From contig NZ_JAKGAN010000003.1 in the NCBI RefSeq assembly GCF_023061135.1, forward strand, positions 62,001 to 126,000: a stretch of 64,000 nt of DNA, in the 5' to 3' direction. The notes under the pieces were generated by a model. That model did not search any database and was not told where the DNA came from. It saw nothing but the letters and a program-made list of their open reading frames with translations. The position numbers were made by a program, and so were the translations under genes. The DNA is from Chromohalobacter sarecensis (GTDB lineage: Bacteria > Pseudomonadota > Gammaproteobacteria > Pseudomonadales > Halomonadaceae). This document shows, piece by piece, positions 48,467 through 57,900 of this stretch (its first letter is position 1; the number at the start of each line of letters is the position of its first letter).

Positions 48467-49966
48467 TCAGGAACCACGAGTCGATTGCGGCAACTCGGAA
48501 ACCAGGCGCAGTGATGCGGTCAGCTCGTCTAGCTGATAATGCGGGCGCAGGAAGGTGACCGCTTTATAGGAGCCCGGTTTACCAGGGACCTCGGCCACTT
48601 CCACTCGCGCTTCACGCAGAGGGTATTGGGCCTTGGCTTCCTGGCCGGCGTTGTCGTCCAACAGTACGTATTGCGACAGCCACTCATTGAGGTAGTCCTC
48701 GACGTTCTGGCGAGAGGCGAAGCTGCCGACCTTGTCGCGCATGATCGCTTTCATGAAGTGGGCGATACGCGAGGTGGCGAAGATGTACTGCAACTGCGAG
48801 GAAAGGCGCGCGTTGGCATTGGCCACGTCGGTGTTGTATTGCTTTGGCAACTGGGCCGACTGGGTGCCGAAGAACGCTGCATAATCGGTGCCCTTGCAAT
48901 GCACCAGCGGGATGAAGCCCAGATCAGACAGTTCCTTCTCGCGCCGGTCGGTGATCGATATTTCGGTGGGGCACTTGAGTGCCACTTCGCCGTCGTCGGT
49001 CTGGAAGGTATGGGTCGGCAGGTCCTCGACCAGGCCACCACCTTCGACACCGCGAATCGCGACGCACCAGCCGTACTTGGAAAACGCATCGGTAACCCGG
49101 GCGCCCATGGTGTAGGCGGCATTCATCCACAGGTATTTGTGGTGGTCGCGTCCGTCGACGTTCTCGGTGAAGTTGAATTCTTCCACTGGGGTGGTGTCCT
49201 CGCCATAGGGCAAGCGACCCAGGACGTGCGGGAGTGTCAAACCGACGTAGCGGGCATCCTCCGAGTTGCGGAAGGATTTCCACTTGGCATATTCGACCGT
49301 ATCGAAGATCTTGGCTAGATCTCTCGGCCCGGTCATGTCGGTGAACGAGTCCCAGCCGAACAGTTCCGGCGAGGCCGAGGAGATGAACGGGGCATGCGCG
49401 GCAGCCGCGACATGGGAAACCTGTTCCAGCAGGTACATGTCCTGTGGGTGGCGGCCGAACTCATAGTCGCCGATCATCATGCCGTAGGGCGCGCCACCGA
49501 AGGTGCCGTACTCTTCTTCGTAGACCTTCTTGAATAGCGCACTCTGGTCGAACTCGGACGCCGACTTGAGATCCTTGACCAGGTCTTTCTTGGACGCATT
49601 CAACATGTGGATCTTCATGTTGGTGCTGGTTTCGGACTGATCGGTCAGATACTTGAGGCCACGCCAGGATGACTCGAGTTGCTGGAACTCGCTGGCATGC
49701 ATGACCTCGTTGAGCTGATCCGACAGCAATGAATCGATCTCGGCAATGCGTGAGTCGAGGACGGCGATCAGATCCTTGCTGGGCGTGACCTCCCCCTCCA
49801 GCACCTGATTGACCAGCTCGTCGATCAGGTCACGAGTACGCGTACGTTCGGTTTCCGAGCGCGCCACACGGCTTTCGGAAATGATGCTATCCAGCAGCGA
49901 TGTCTCCGGTGCGAAGACTTCCTGGGATTCGGTCTGTGACGAGTTGTCGGTCTGATTGTCAGCCAT
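48467..49966 (-). CDS. tssC: T6SS sheath large subunit TssC (VipB)
   Basis: 499 residues. Family motifs include ESSWRGLKYLTDQSETSTN, PYGMMIGDYEFGRHPQDM, FGWDSFTDMTGPRDLAKIF, FMKAIMRDKVGSFASRQNVEDYLNEWL and, near the end, PGSYKAVTFLRPHYQLDELT. It forms the contractile sheath with TssB, whose gene ends 12 bp upstream of its start. A 117-bp gap to tssE is the largest inside this operon arm and holds no gene. Confidence 0.96.
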   Translation of the reverse strand: MADNQTDNSSQTESQEVFAPETSLLDSIISESRVARSETERTRTRDLIDELVNQVLEGEVTPSKDLIAVLDSRIAEIDSLLSDQLNEVMHASEFQQLESSWRGLKYLTDQSETSTNMKIHMLNASKKDLVKDLKSASEFDQSALFKKVYEEEYGTFGGAPYGMMIGDYEFGRHPQDMYLLEQVSHVAAAAHAPFISSASPELFGWDSFTDMTGPRDLAKIFDTVEYAKWKSFRNSEDARYVGLTLPHVLGRLPYGEDTTPVEEFNFTENVDGRDHHKYLWMNAAYTMGARVTDAFSKYGWCVAIRGVEGGGLVEDLPTHTFQTDDGEVALKCPTEISITDRREKELSDLGFIPLVHCKGTDYAAFFGTQSAQLPKQYNTDVANANARLSSQLQYIFATSRIAHFMKAIMRDKVGSFASRQNVEDYLNEWLSQYVLLDDNAGQEAKAQYPLREARVEVAEVPGKPGSYKAVTFLRPHYQLDELTASLRLVSELPQSTRGS

Positions 49967-49978
49967 GAAAAACTCCCG

Positions 49979-50515
49979 TTATTCCTTGTCTTCGTTCTGC
50001 GGTTTCGCAGCGGCTTCCCGACCCAGCTCTTCGCCCAGGGTCTGGAGCTTGTCCGTGTTCTGCAAAACATCCATCAACAGCTCTTCGAGCTTGTCGTTGC
50101 CGCCCATCTTGTTGCGTAGGTCGGCCAGCTTGTTACGCACTTCGAGCAGCTTGCGCAATGGTTCGACCTGGCGGACGACTTCCTGCGGCTCGAAGTCTTC
50201 CATGCGCTTGAAGTTGAGTTCCACTGGAAGCTGCGAGCCGTCGTTGGCCAGTGTGTTGTCGACACGGTAGCTCAGCCGCGGCTTGATGCCTTTCATGACG
50301 CTGTCGAAGTTGTCGCGATCGATATTGACGAACTTGCGATCCTTCAGGCGCGGCAAGGGCTCGAGCGGATTACCCGAATAGTCGCCCATGACACCGACCA
50401 CGAACGGCAATTCTTTCTTCTCGATGCTGTCGCCGATTTCAACGTCATAGGTGAGGTGCACGCGAGGTGCCCTTACGCGGGAGAGTTTGTGCTGAGTACT
50501 TTCGTTCTTGGCCAT
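49979..50515 (-). CDS. tssB: T6SS sheath small subunit TssB (VipA)
   Basis: 178 residues from the ATG at 50515 (AGAGGA about 8 bp upstream); a frame extending to 50569 lacks support. Core motifs are RAPRVHLTYDVEIGDSIEKKELPFVVGVMGD, LPRLKDRKFVNIDRDNFD and a helical C-terminus (LLEVRNKLADLRNKMGGND) that mediates sheath and ClpV contacts. Confidence 0.95.
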   Translation of the reverse strand: MAKNESTQHKLSRVRAPRVHLTYDVEIGDSIEKKELPFVVGVMGDYSGNPLEPLPRLKDRKFVNIDRDNFDSVMKGIKPRLSYRVDNTLANDGSQLPVELNFKRMEDFEPQEVVRQVEPLRKLLEVRNKLADLRNKMGGNDKLEELLMDVLQNTDKLQTLGEELGREAAAKPQNEDKE

Positions 50516-50573
50516 GCAAATATCCTCTTTCGATATGGCGAGAGCGTTGTGGTATTGGGTATCTGTCACCCGG

Positions 50574-51329
50574 CTAGCGGGATGATGCTTCGCTGAGTGC
50601 CCGAATCAAGCGTTCACGGAGTTCATCCTGCATCGCGTCGATGGCGTCTTCGTCAATGAGCTCTTCAAAGCTGTCGTTGCCTGCGATTTCGGTGCTGTGT
50701 CGAATGATCTCGTCCGACGGGAGGGTCGAGGCGACCGGTGAGCCGATGACACAAAACGGCAGGTTGCCGAAGTCGTCCAGTTGCTGGAAGCCCACAGGAA
50801 AGCGCAATCCCTTGAACAGGCGACCCAGCCCAGGGGCGCGGCTAAAGCAGTGGAAAAGCATCAAGTAGTGCACCACGAAGCGATGCAGCTCCGAGCCGCT
50901 GCGGTTGGGATCGCTTATCACCTGGCGAAACCGGCTGAGGTCAAAAGAGGCATATCCCACCACCCAGCGAACTGGGCTGGTGACCCTTACTGTGCTGCCA
51001 TCAGGCAGTGCATGATCATATTCCAGGGGGAACAGCTCGGGTGTCGAGTTGATGATGTTGAGCGGCACCTCGAGCTCGTTGATCAAATTGAAAGGGCGCC
51101 GTGCCGCATGCTCATCGAATAGTGTGCGGAATTCCTTGAAATGGTGCTGAGTCTCTCGGCCGCTGCCCTTCGGTGCGCCTTGCAGATATTCGCCAAAAAG
51201 GGGTTGCGGTCGCACGAGTGGCGCCAATGTAGCCAGGTAGTCGGCTGCCTGTGCCTTGAGCAAGTCGGATACGGCCCGTGTCTGTTTACGGGAGCGTATG
51301 AAGCTATCTATATCGAAAGACTGCGTCAT
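50574..51329 (-). CDS. Unrecognised protein heading the T6SS minus-strand operon
   Basis: 251 residues, cytoplasmic by appearance, with no signal or membrane segment. It occupies the operon-leading position, 58 bp before tssB, where tssA or a forkhead/regulatory gene often sits, but it has no ImpA N-terminal motif; tssA is instead at 63653. Visible features are a Lys/Arg-rich N-terminal helix (FIRSRKQTRAVSDLLKAQAADYL), the segment GEYLQGAPKGSGRETQHHFKEF, a beta-rich middle (DGSTVRVTSPVRWVVGYASFDLS) and an acidic C-terminal helix. I do not recognise a family. A sheath-associated or accessory role is suggested only by context. Confidence 0.7.
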   Translation of the reverse strand: MTQSFDIDSFIRSRKQTRAVSDLLKAQAADYLATLAPLVRPQPLFGEYLQGAPKGSGRETQHHFKEFRTLFDEHAARRPFNLINELEVPLNIINSTPELFPLEYDHALPDGSTVRVTSPVRWVVGYASFDLSRFRQVISDPNRSGSELHRFVVHYLMLFHCFSRAPGLGRLFKGLRFPVGFQQLDDFGNLPFCVIGSPVASTLPSDEIIRHSTEIAGNDSFEELIDEDAIDAMQDELRERLIRALSEASSR

Positions 51330-51610
51330 GGTCGATTCCTGAGGCGAGCCCGTTAGCTGGAGCTCTATCCGATAAAACGTCTACGGCATATTTCGGTGAC
51401 CGCATTGAAGCTCGATGCCATGCTGTACACACCCGCCGTGCCGTTAAATGATGGCTTGGTTAGCAACTGCATTGGATGTGTTGCAGGCGTTTCAGTGATA
51501 CACCATTGGCGATGTAAGTGATCTCTTACAAATAAGCCAAAAACTGTTTGTACCTTACTCTAGCATAAGTCGTTACTTATCCGTCACCGTCACCGCCTGC
51601 AAGGCACTTG
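51330..51610. other. Upstream region of the minus-strand T6SS operon
   Basis: 281 bp between the leading gene of the tssBC operon and the end of the lipoprotein gene. It is AT-richer than the neighbouring genes around 51510-51570 and is expected to hold the promoter for the leftward operon. I could not assign a convincing -24/-12 (sigma-54) or -35/-10 pair by eye. Confidence 0.4.
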
Positions 51611-52087
51611 TTATTCTGTGGCTCTTGTCGGCAGATGCAGGCTCGGTGTCATGCGCTGAAGCGTGATGTCTTTGTCGTTGTCGTCGTTGAGTGGGGCGCC
51701 TTGTGCTCCCAGTGGCTGCAAATCGCCATTTTCCAGAGGAATGTAGACATGGGCTGCGCCGACTTCCGGTTGCAATACGTAGATTCTGCGTTCGAAGTCA
51801 CTAACATCTCGACTTTTCGACCAATTTCCCCAGCTGGTGTCGACACGTTCGCTGCCGGGTGCGTCAATACGGGTCTGGTGCAAGTAGAAGCTGCGGGGCT
51901 CCCCGGTGATGGCGTCACGCTTTAACACGAGTGTCGTGTCAATGCCACTGCAGTCACCGCAGGGCAAGGTCCCTTCGAACTTCTCGGTGGAGGGGACATA
52001 TTCTACCTGTGATTGAGGAGTACCGGCACAAGCGGTAAGCGTGAGAGAAATGAGTATCGGCAGATGCCAGCGCATGGGGAATGTCAT
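51611..52087 (-). CDS. NlpE-like outer-membrane lipoprotein
   Basis: 158 residues; the ATG at 52075 (four codons in) is an alternative start. A lipoprotein signal ends in LTLTAC, with Cys as the lipidated residue. The mature part resembles the N-terminal domain of NlpE/CutF: FEGTLPCGDCSGIDTTLVL with the characteristic CxxC, and an end like LRLLDKEG-type IDITLQRM here DITLQRM. NlpE senses surface and envelope stress through Cpx in E. coli. It lies between the two divergent arms of the T6SS locus, which is not a usual T6SS gene position. Confidence 0.7.
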   Translation of the reverse strand: MTFPMRWHLPILISLTLTACAGTPQSQVEYVPSTEKFEGTLPCGDCSGIDTTLVLKRDAITGEPRSFYLHQTRIDAPGSERVDTSWGNWSKSRDVSDFERRIYVLQPEVGAAHVYIPLENGDLQPLGAQGAPLNDDNDKDITLQRMTPSLHLPTRATE

Positions 52088-52274
52088 CGTGTATCTCTAT
52101 TTGTAAATAAATGTTACAATATAAGTGAATATTAAATTTTGTGCTTATTATAACGCCTAAATCTGTTAAGGTATCGCCCGATTGAGGCCGGCTTGTATAT
52201 TTTCTTGTAGTAGTTAGCGGTATCAGCCGCTACAGGTCTTCCATTGGCTAAGCAAAAAGAGTAATGAGACGGCA

Positions 52275-52820
52275 ATGAAAGCGTCCGTACGCAACTGGGG
52301 AGTGCTACTCCTAATGATCTCGATCGCCGGGTGTGGCGTAGCCGATCGGGTTGGTAACCGTTTTGAGGGCACCTGGGCGGGTGACCTTTTTGGTAATGAA
52401 GAGCGGGTGCGTGTCACCGTCGATGCCGACGAGATGGTGAATCCGGACGTAGATCACGATCCGCTTTCCGTGGTGGTTCGAATTTATCAACTGTCTGAGC
52501 AGGCATCCTTCGCTATGGCTTCGCCACGCGCGCTCTGGAGCGATGGCAAGAGAATGCTCGGCAGCAGCTTGATTTCCCGGCGTGAGATCACGCTCATGCC
52601 GAACCAACAGAAAGTCGATACCTCAGGACTGGACCCCAAGACCCAGTTCATAGGTGTGGCGGCGTTTTATCGCAATGCCGTTGATGACCGGTGGCATGTC
52701 ATTTTCGATGCTGACGAGCTCCGCCGCGATGGCTTGCTGAGCGCTTCCGAGGGTATTCGTCTTCACCTGGTCGACAGCCGTATCGAGATCGAAAGAGGCC
52801 AGAATCTGCTTGATGAGTAG
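52275..52820 (+). CDS. tssJ: T6SS outer-membrane lipoprotein TssJ
   Basis: 181 residues with a lipobox (MISIAGC, Cys about residue 20). The mature part has the transthyretin-like pattern of TssJ: LSVVVRIYQLSEQASF, REITLMPNQQKV, FIGVAAFYRNAVDDRWHVIF. It anchors the TssM periplasmic domain to the outer membrane. First gene of the rightward operon; the preceding 187 bp are AT-rich and probably hold the promoter. Confidence 0.92.
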   Translation: MKASVRNWGVLLLMISIAGCGVADRVGNRFEGTWAGDLFGNEERVRVTVDADEMVNPDVDHDPLSVVVRIYQLSEQASFAMASPRALWSDGKRMLGSSLISRREITLMPNQQKVDTSGLDPKTQFIGVAAFYRNAVDDRWHVIFDADELRRDGLLSASEGIRLHLVDSRIEIERGQNLLDE

Positions 52821-52899
52821 CGTGGTGAGCATTGGCAGCTCGTGAGCCGCGCATCGTCGGCTCTGGCAGGATTACCATCGAAAGATTCGGGGCAGGGAC

Positions 52900-54246
52900 G
52901 TGAGCAAATACAATCGCATTATGTGGTCGGAGGGAATGTTCCTCCTCCCGCAGCATTTTCAGTACCAAGATGAGTTTCACCAGCGGCAGTTGACCGAGTT
53001 GCGCCATGCCCAGCATCCCTTTCAGTGGGGAGTGCAGGAGCTTGCCATCGACGATGGCGCGCTTGATCGAGGGACGCTGCGTCTGACACGTCTCAAACTG
53101 GTGTTTCCCGATGGCTCCATGATCGATGCGCCACAGCACGATCCCTTGCCGCCGGGGCGCAGTCTGGACGATTTGGCACGCAATGGTGAGGTCAAGATTT
53201 ATGCGGCATTGCGTGCTTTAGAGCCTCAGTCGCCAAGCTATCTCTATAATGACGCGCCCCGTCATGGAGGGCGTCGCTTCGTACAGCATTTCGAAACACG
53301 CCCCGACCTCAATGAAGGTACGGTCGAAAACGAGCTGGGAACGCTAGAGCTCAATGTGACCCTGCTCATGGAAGGGGACAGCCTGGATGGTTTCACTCAC
53401 TGCCCGATCGCGTTGCTCAAACGCAATGCCGCCGGAGGGTTTCGCCTCGACAGTGACGCGTTCATGCCCCCCGCACTGCATCTTGATGCGGTTTCATTGC
53501 CATTTGATATTGCCAATCGGCTGATTGGCATGCTCCAGGCGCGCAGTGAGGCGCTTTCGGGGCGTCGCAGGGAGCGGGCGGATCAGGTGGCGGAATTCGG
53601 GTCCAGCGATGTCACGCTTTTCTGGCTGCTGCAGACCATCAATCGTGCGTATCCGCAACTGGCCCACCTGTTGTCACACCCCAGGTTCCATCCCGAGATG
53701 CTCTACCGTTTCCTGGCGGAGCTGGCTGCCAGTTTGATGACATTCTCGATGTCTCATCGGCTGGCGGACATTCCGGAATACGATCATCGCGATCCGGCCC
53801 CGGCGTTACTAGGACTGGAAAGCATCGTACGCGAGTTGCTCGAGGTCGTGGTGCCTAATCAGTACATCCCGATCCCGCTCGAGCAGACGCGTTCCTCCTA
53901 TTATGTCGGTCGTCTCAACGACGCTCGACTCAAGGATGCCGACTTTTACATAAGCGTTCATGCCGACATGCCTGGGGCAAGGATTCTCGAGCTGGTGCCC
54001 AGAGCGTTCAAGGTTGGTTCGCCGGAGGATATCGAGGTCGTGGTCAACACCGCGATGCCGGGCGGCACCTTGACGCACGCGGCGCGACTGCCAAGCGCGA
54101 TTCCGGTGCGGTTGGACAATCATTACTTTGCACTCGAGCCTCACGGTGCCGTTTACGAGCGGATGATGGAGGCTCAGGCGATTGCTTTTTACGTCCCCAG
54201 TGGGTTCAAGAATCTCAGCATTGAACTGATGGCGGTAATGAAATGA
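52900..54246 (+). CDS. tssK: T6SS baseplate-membrane connector TssK
   Basis: 448 residues from a GTG start. TssK hallmarks are the N-terminal IMWSEGMFLLPQHFQYQDEFH, HCPIALLKRN, LAHLLSHPRFHPEMLYRFLAELA, and a C-terminal receptor-binding-like domain ending near FYVPSGFKNLSIELMAVMK. It links the TssEFG wedges to the TssJLM membrane complex. The end overlaps tssL by 4 bp. Confidence 0.96.
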   Translation: MSKYNRIMWSEGMFLLPQHFQYQDEFHQRQLTELRHAQHPFQWGVQELAIDDGALDRGTLRLTRLKLVFPDGSMIDAPQHDPLPPGRSLDDLARNGEVKIYAALRALEPQSPSYLYNDAPRHGGRRFVQHFETRPDLNEGTVENELGTLELNVTLLMEGDSLDGFTHCPIALLKRNAAGGFRLDSDAFMPPALHLDAVSLPFDIANRLIGMLQARSEALSGRRRERADQVAEFGSSDVTLFWLLQTINRAYPQLAHLLSHPRFHPEMLYRFLAELAASLMTFSMSHRLADIPEYDHRDPAPALLGLESIVRELLEVVVPNQYIPIPLEQTRSSYYVGRLNDARLKDADFYISVHADMPGARILELVPRAFKVGSPEDIEVVVNTAMPGGTLTHAARLPSAIPVRLDNHYFALEPHGAVYERMMEAQAIAFYVPSGFKNLSIELMAVMK

Positions 54247-54956
54247 CCGAAGCCCTTGCTACTCCTTCCGACTTCTCCGAGCCGCGCACACTGAAGGCAC
54301 TGGCTCGCGATTTCATCTCTATGGTGCTGATGGTACGGCGCGGTCAGCAGGCCGACAGCGTCGAGCGCTTTCTTGAACGGGTCGATCAGTGGTTGCGCGA
54401 GTTTGAAGAGAAGGCGCGTGCGTCGAACTATAGTGCCGATGCTGTTCAGGACACCCAGTATGCGCTGTGCGCCTTTCTCGATGAGAGTGTGCTCAAAGGT
54501 GGTGCGGGTAACATTCGTGAGCATGTCGAGTTGCATCCTTTTCAGTATCGCTACTTTGGGATGCATCTAGCGGGTGAGGGCTTTTTCGATCGTCTGGAAA
54601 GCCTGCGCAGTGACGTGCGCTCCAACCTCGACGTACTCGAGGTCTACCATCTGTGTCTGGCGCTTGGCTTCGAAGGGAAATATAGCCTGGAGAACCGTGA
54701 TCAGCTGAAGTATCTAGCCAGTACGTTGGGCCAGGATATCGCGCGTTATCGCCAATCCTCGGGAGATGCGGCAGAGAGCTGGAAATTGCCAGATCAGGTT
54801 GGTCAGTTGCTGCGCTATGAAATTCCACTCTGGGTATACCTGTTGGGCATCGCCATGGCTTGCCTGATCGTCTATGGCAGTTTGAGCTGGTGGCTTGGCA
54901 GCGAGACCAATGCGTTGATCGCGCAAATCCAGCGGCTTTTCAACACTCACAACTAA
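54243..54956 (+). CDS. tssL: T6SS membrane protein TssL (DotU-like, no OmpA domain)
   Basis: 237 residues: a cytoplasmic helical DotU domain (VQDTQYALCAFLDESVL, LHPFQYRYFGMHLAGEGFFDRL, LEVYHLCLALGFEGKY) and one C-terminal membrane helix (WVYLLGIAMACLIVYGSLSWWL). The length corresponds to the short TssL form with no peptidoglycan-binding extension. That matters here because an OmpA-like domain is found instead on the second TssM-like protein (59978-62464). Confidence 0.94.
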   Translation: MTEALATPSDFSEPRTLKALARDFISMVLMVRRGQQADSVERFLERVDQWLREFEEKARASNYSADAVQDTQYALCAFLDESVLKGGAGNIREHVELHPFQYRYFGMHLAGEGFFDRLESLRSDVRSNLDVLEVYHLCLALGFEGKYSLENRDQLKYLASTLGQDIARYRQSSGDAAESWKLPDQVGQLLRYEIPLWVYLLGIAMACLIVYGSLSWWLGSETNALIAQIQRLFNTHN

Positions 54957-54971
54957 GAAGCGAGCGACGAA

Positions 54972-57900
54972 ATGCGTTTTCTACGATTTTTGCGCTCCTT
55001 CAAAGGATTCTGGCCACTCTCCATCGTTCTCTGGCTGGCTGGGCTGGCACTCTGTGTACTGCTATTACCGTTGCTGACGAGCGAACGCGAGCTGATCTTC
55101 ATTGCTATGGCACTGGTCACGGCAACTTGGTTGCTGGTGGTCGTGCTGCGTCAATACCATCGAATTCGCGCCGAGCGAAACATCGAAAACTTGGTAGAGC
55201 TCGAGGTGCATCGCGAGGCTGCCGAAAGCGAGCCGGGCGATTACCAGGTGCTCAGGGAACGCCTCAAACACTCCATGGCGATGCAGCGAGCGGCGCGTTC
55301 CGTCGATGGTGGCAAGGCGTCGCTCTACGAGTTGCCATGGTATCTGGTCATCGGTATGGCGGCTTCAGGCAAGACTTCGCTGCTTACGCGCTCTTCGCTT
55401 TCCGCCACGATGGCCGGGGGGAGCAATCTGTCTGCGGTCAGCGGAACTCAACATTGCGATTGGTACTTCAGTCGTGAGGCGGTCATGGTCGATACCGCCG
55501 GGCGTTATCTGGTCGAGGACCGCCCGGCTAGCGAGTTCTCCGATTTCCTCAAGACGCTACGCAAACAGAGACGCAAACCGGCGATCAACGGCCTTGTACT
55601 AGTAGTCAGCCTGCCAGAACTCCTTGAGCAGTCACGCGAGGATGCATATGCGCTGGCGGAGAAGTTGGTCTCGCGCGTAGCAGAATACCGCGCTTGTCTG
55701 GGTGTTAATCCGCCCATCTATCTGTTCTTTAGTAAAGTCGACCTGCTGCCTGGCTTCACGCGGACTTTCGAGGCCCTGGACGCTCGCGAGCGCCAGCGCC
55801 CTTGGGGGCTGACATTCTCATTGGATGAACTGCGTGATCAAGGCGTTTCGAATGCTTTCCACGAGCGTTTCCCAGGGCTGGTGGACACGTTGCGCCACCG
55901 CGTCGATGGTCGGATCGTAGAAGAGGGGACGGCTGTCGACAGCGAGTTGCTGCGTTTCCCAGATTATTTTGCCGAATTGCGCGGAGTGTTAAGCGATTTT
56001 CTCGAGCGATTCGATAGTCAGCACAACACTGGTCAAGCCCCGATCTTGCGCGGTGCCTATTTCACTAGTGCATTGCAGACGGGGCCGACGTTGCCGGCGT
56101 TGCTCGACGAGCAGACACGAGAGGCTTTCGCACTCGAGCCTGAACCTGCGAGCGAGGCGGCTGGTCCTGAAGGAGAAAAGAGCTATTTCATCACCGATAC
56201 GTTCCGCGAGATCGTCTTTCCTGATCGCAACCTCAGCCTCTATTACTCTCAACAAGGTGATCGCCGCTCTCTACCGACCTTCATGATAGGCACCGTGGGC
56301 TTAATTGGAATGGCTGCAGTTGCCGCTCAAGGGTGGACGGCATACAACAACAAGCAGTGGGTGGATCAACTTCAGGACCGAGTCGATGCGCTGACAGCCG
56401 GGAATAGCACGGGGTACCTCGAGGCCAGTGAACGGCAGACGCTACGCGACGAGCTCGAACACAAATTGGCGACCATCGAACGCTACCGCGACGACGGCGT
56501 GCCGCTAAAACTCGACTTGGGCCTGTATCAAGGGGAGCGTCTTCGCGAACCGCTTAAGCATGCGTGGTCTGAATTGATGCGTCGTGATGTACTCGAGCCA
56601 CTGCAGAAACGTCTTGAACGTCAGCTTCGTCTGCTGGCGGTATTCGACAAGCGTAGCGAGGGCAATGAAAGTCTCGACACAGCGGTAGGTGCCGAGCAAG
56701 GAACGTCAAGCAGGCGTGTCACTAGCGGTGATTCGACGGATCACGCGGCTAGCAGTCTGGGTGATGCTAATGCACAAGGCCAGGCGATCGGAGAGGAGGC
56801 CGTGGACCGGATGCAGTCGCGTTCGACCTCGAAACCGACACTCGGTGACGTTCCCAGCAGTCCTTCGGAACTGGGGAGTCGGGCCCGTAGCGAGTTGCGG
56901 TCGCGCACGACGGACAGTGCACGGGATGCTTGGTACTCCGCGCGGAGTAATGCGGAGACCGAACTGGAGCAAGGCCTGCGCGATCGTACCAATGAAATGA
57001 GCGCGTCTGCTGGTGGCAAGGAGGCGGATGATGAATCGGCGTTGATGCTTTCCGGTGAACAAGGCCCGTCACTCTCCGAAGAATTGTTGACGCAGTTGAG
57101 TCAGCGAGATGTCGAGCAACTGATCGAGAGTTATTCCGCGCTCAAGCTCTATCTCATTTTGACCGATCCCGCCGAGCACCGAGATCAAGGTGAATTTGTC
57201 GCCTCGACATTGCCGAAGTTGTGGTCGAACCTGGCTGAATGGCGTGATCGCGATGCGGACGGGAGTAGCATAGAAGACAACGCTGAACTCTATGTGCACT
57301 ACTTGGAGGAGGGCGTGGCGCCAGCGTTGGAGCGCGACGCTAGTTTGGTTGCCGAGAGCCGTGACCGCCTGAATGCCTTCTTGATCGATAGTAGCCTGGT
57401 TGATCGCGAGTACCTGCGCTATCAGCTCGCGGTCGAAGAGCAATATGACCCACTGACACTATCCCGGATGGTGCCGGATATGCCAGGGCGACTTTTCTAT
57501 TCGAGCCGTGCAGTACCAGCCTTTTTTACGCGTCAAGTCTGGGAAGAATACCTGCGGCCGGCGATCATCAAAACGGTCTCCGGTGACTTGCAGCGAGAGT
57601 CTGATTGGGTGCTGGACGATGAGAATGTCGACGATGCTGTGCAAACGAAAGCGCGCTTTGTAAGTCGATTAATGACGCGATACAAGCGCGACTATGCAAT
57701 TGCATGGGAGCGCTTTCTCGCGAATACACATGTGGCTGATTTCGACACCCTGGATCAAGCTGGTGAGCGGCTTTCCGAGCTCAGTGATCTTCGCGGATCG
57801 CCTCTACGACAAGTGCTGGTGTCGGTCAAAGATAATACTGGGTGGGATGATCCTGAGAACCAGGGTGATGCTGGCAATGCCGATGATACATCATCCGAGC

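Noticed and set aside
51330-51610. Sigma-54 promoter for the T6SS operon
   Set aside because: Candidates such as GGCTTATTTGTAAG lack the GC dinucleotide at the required spacing.
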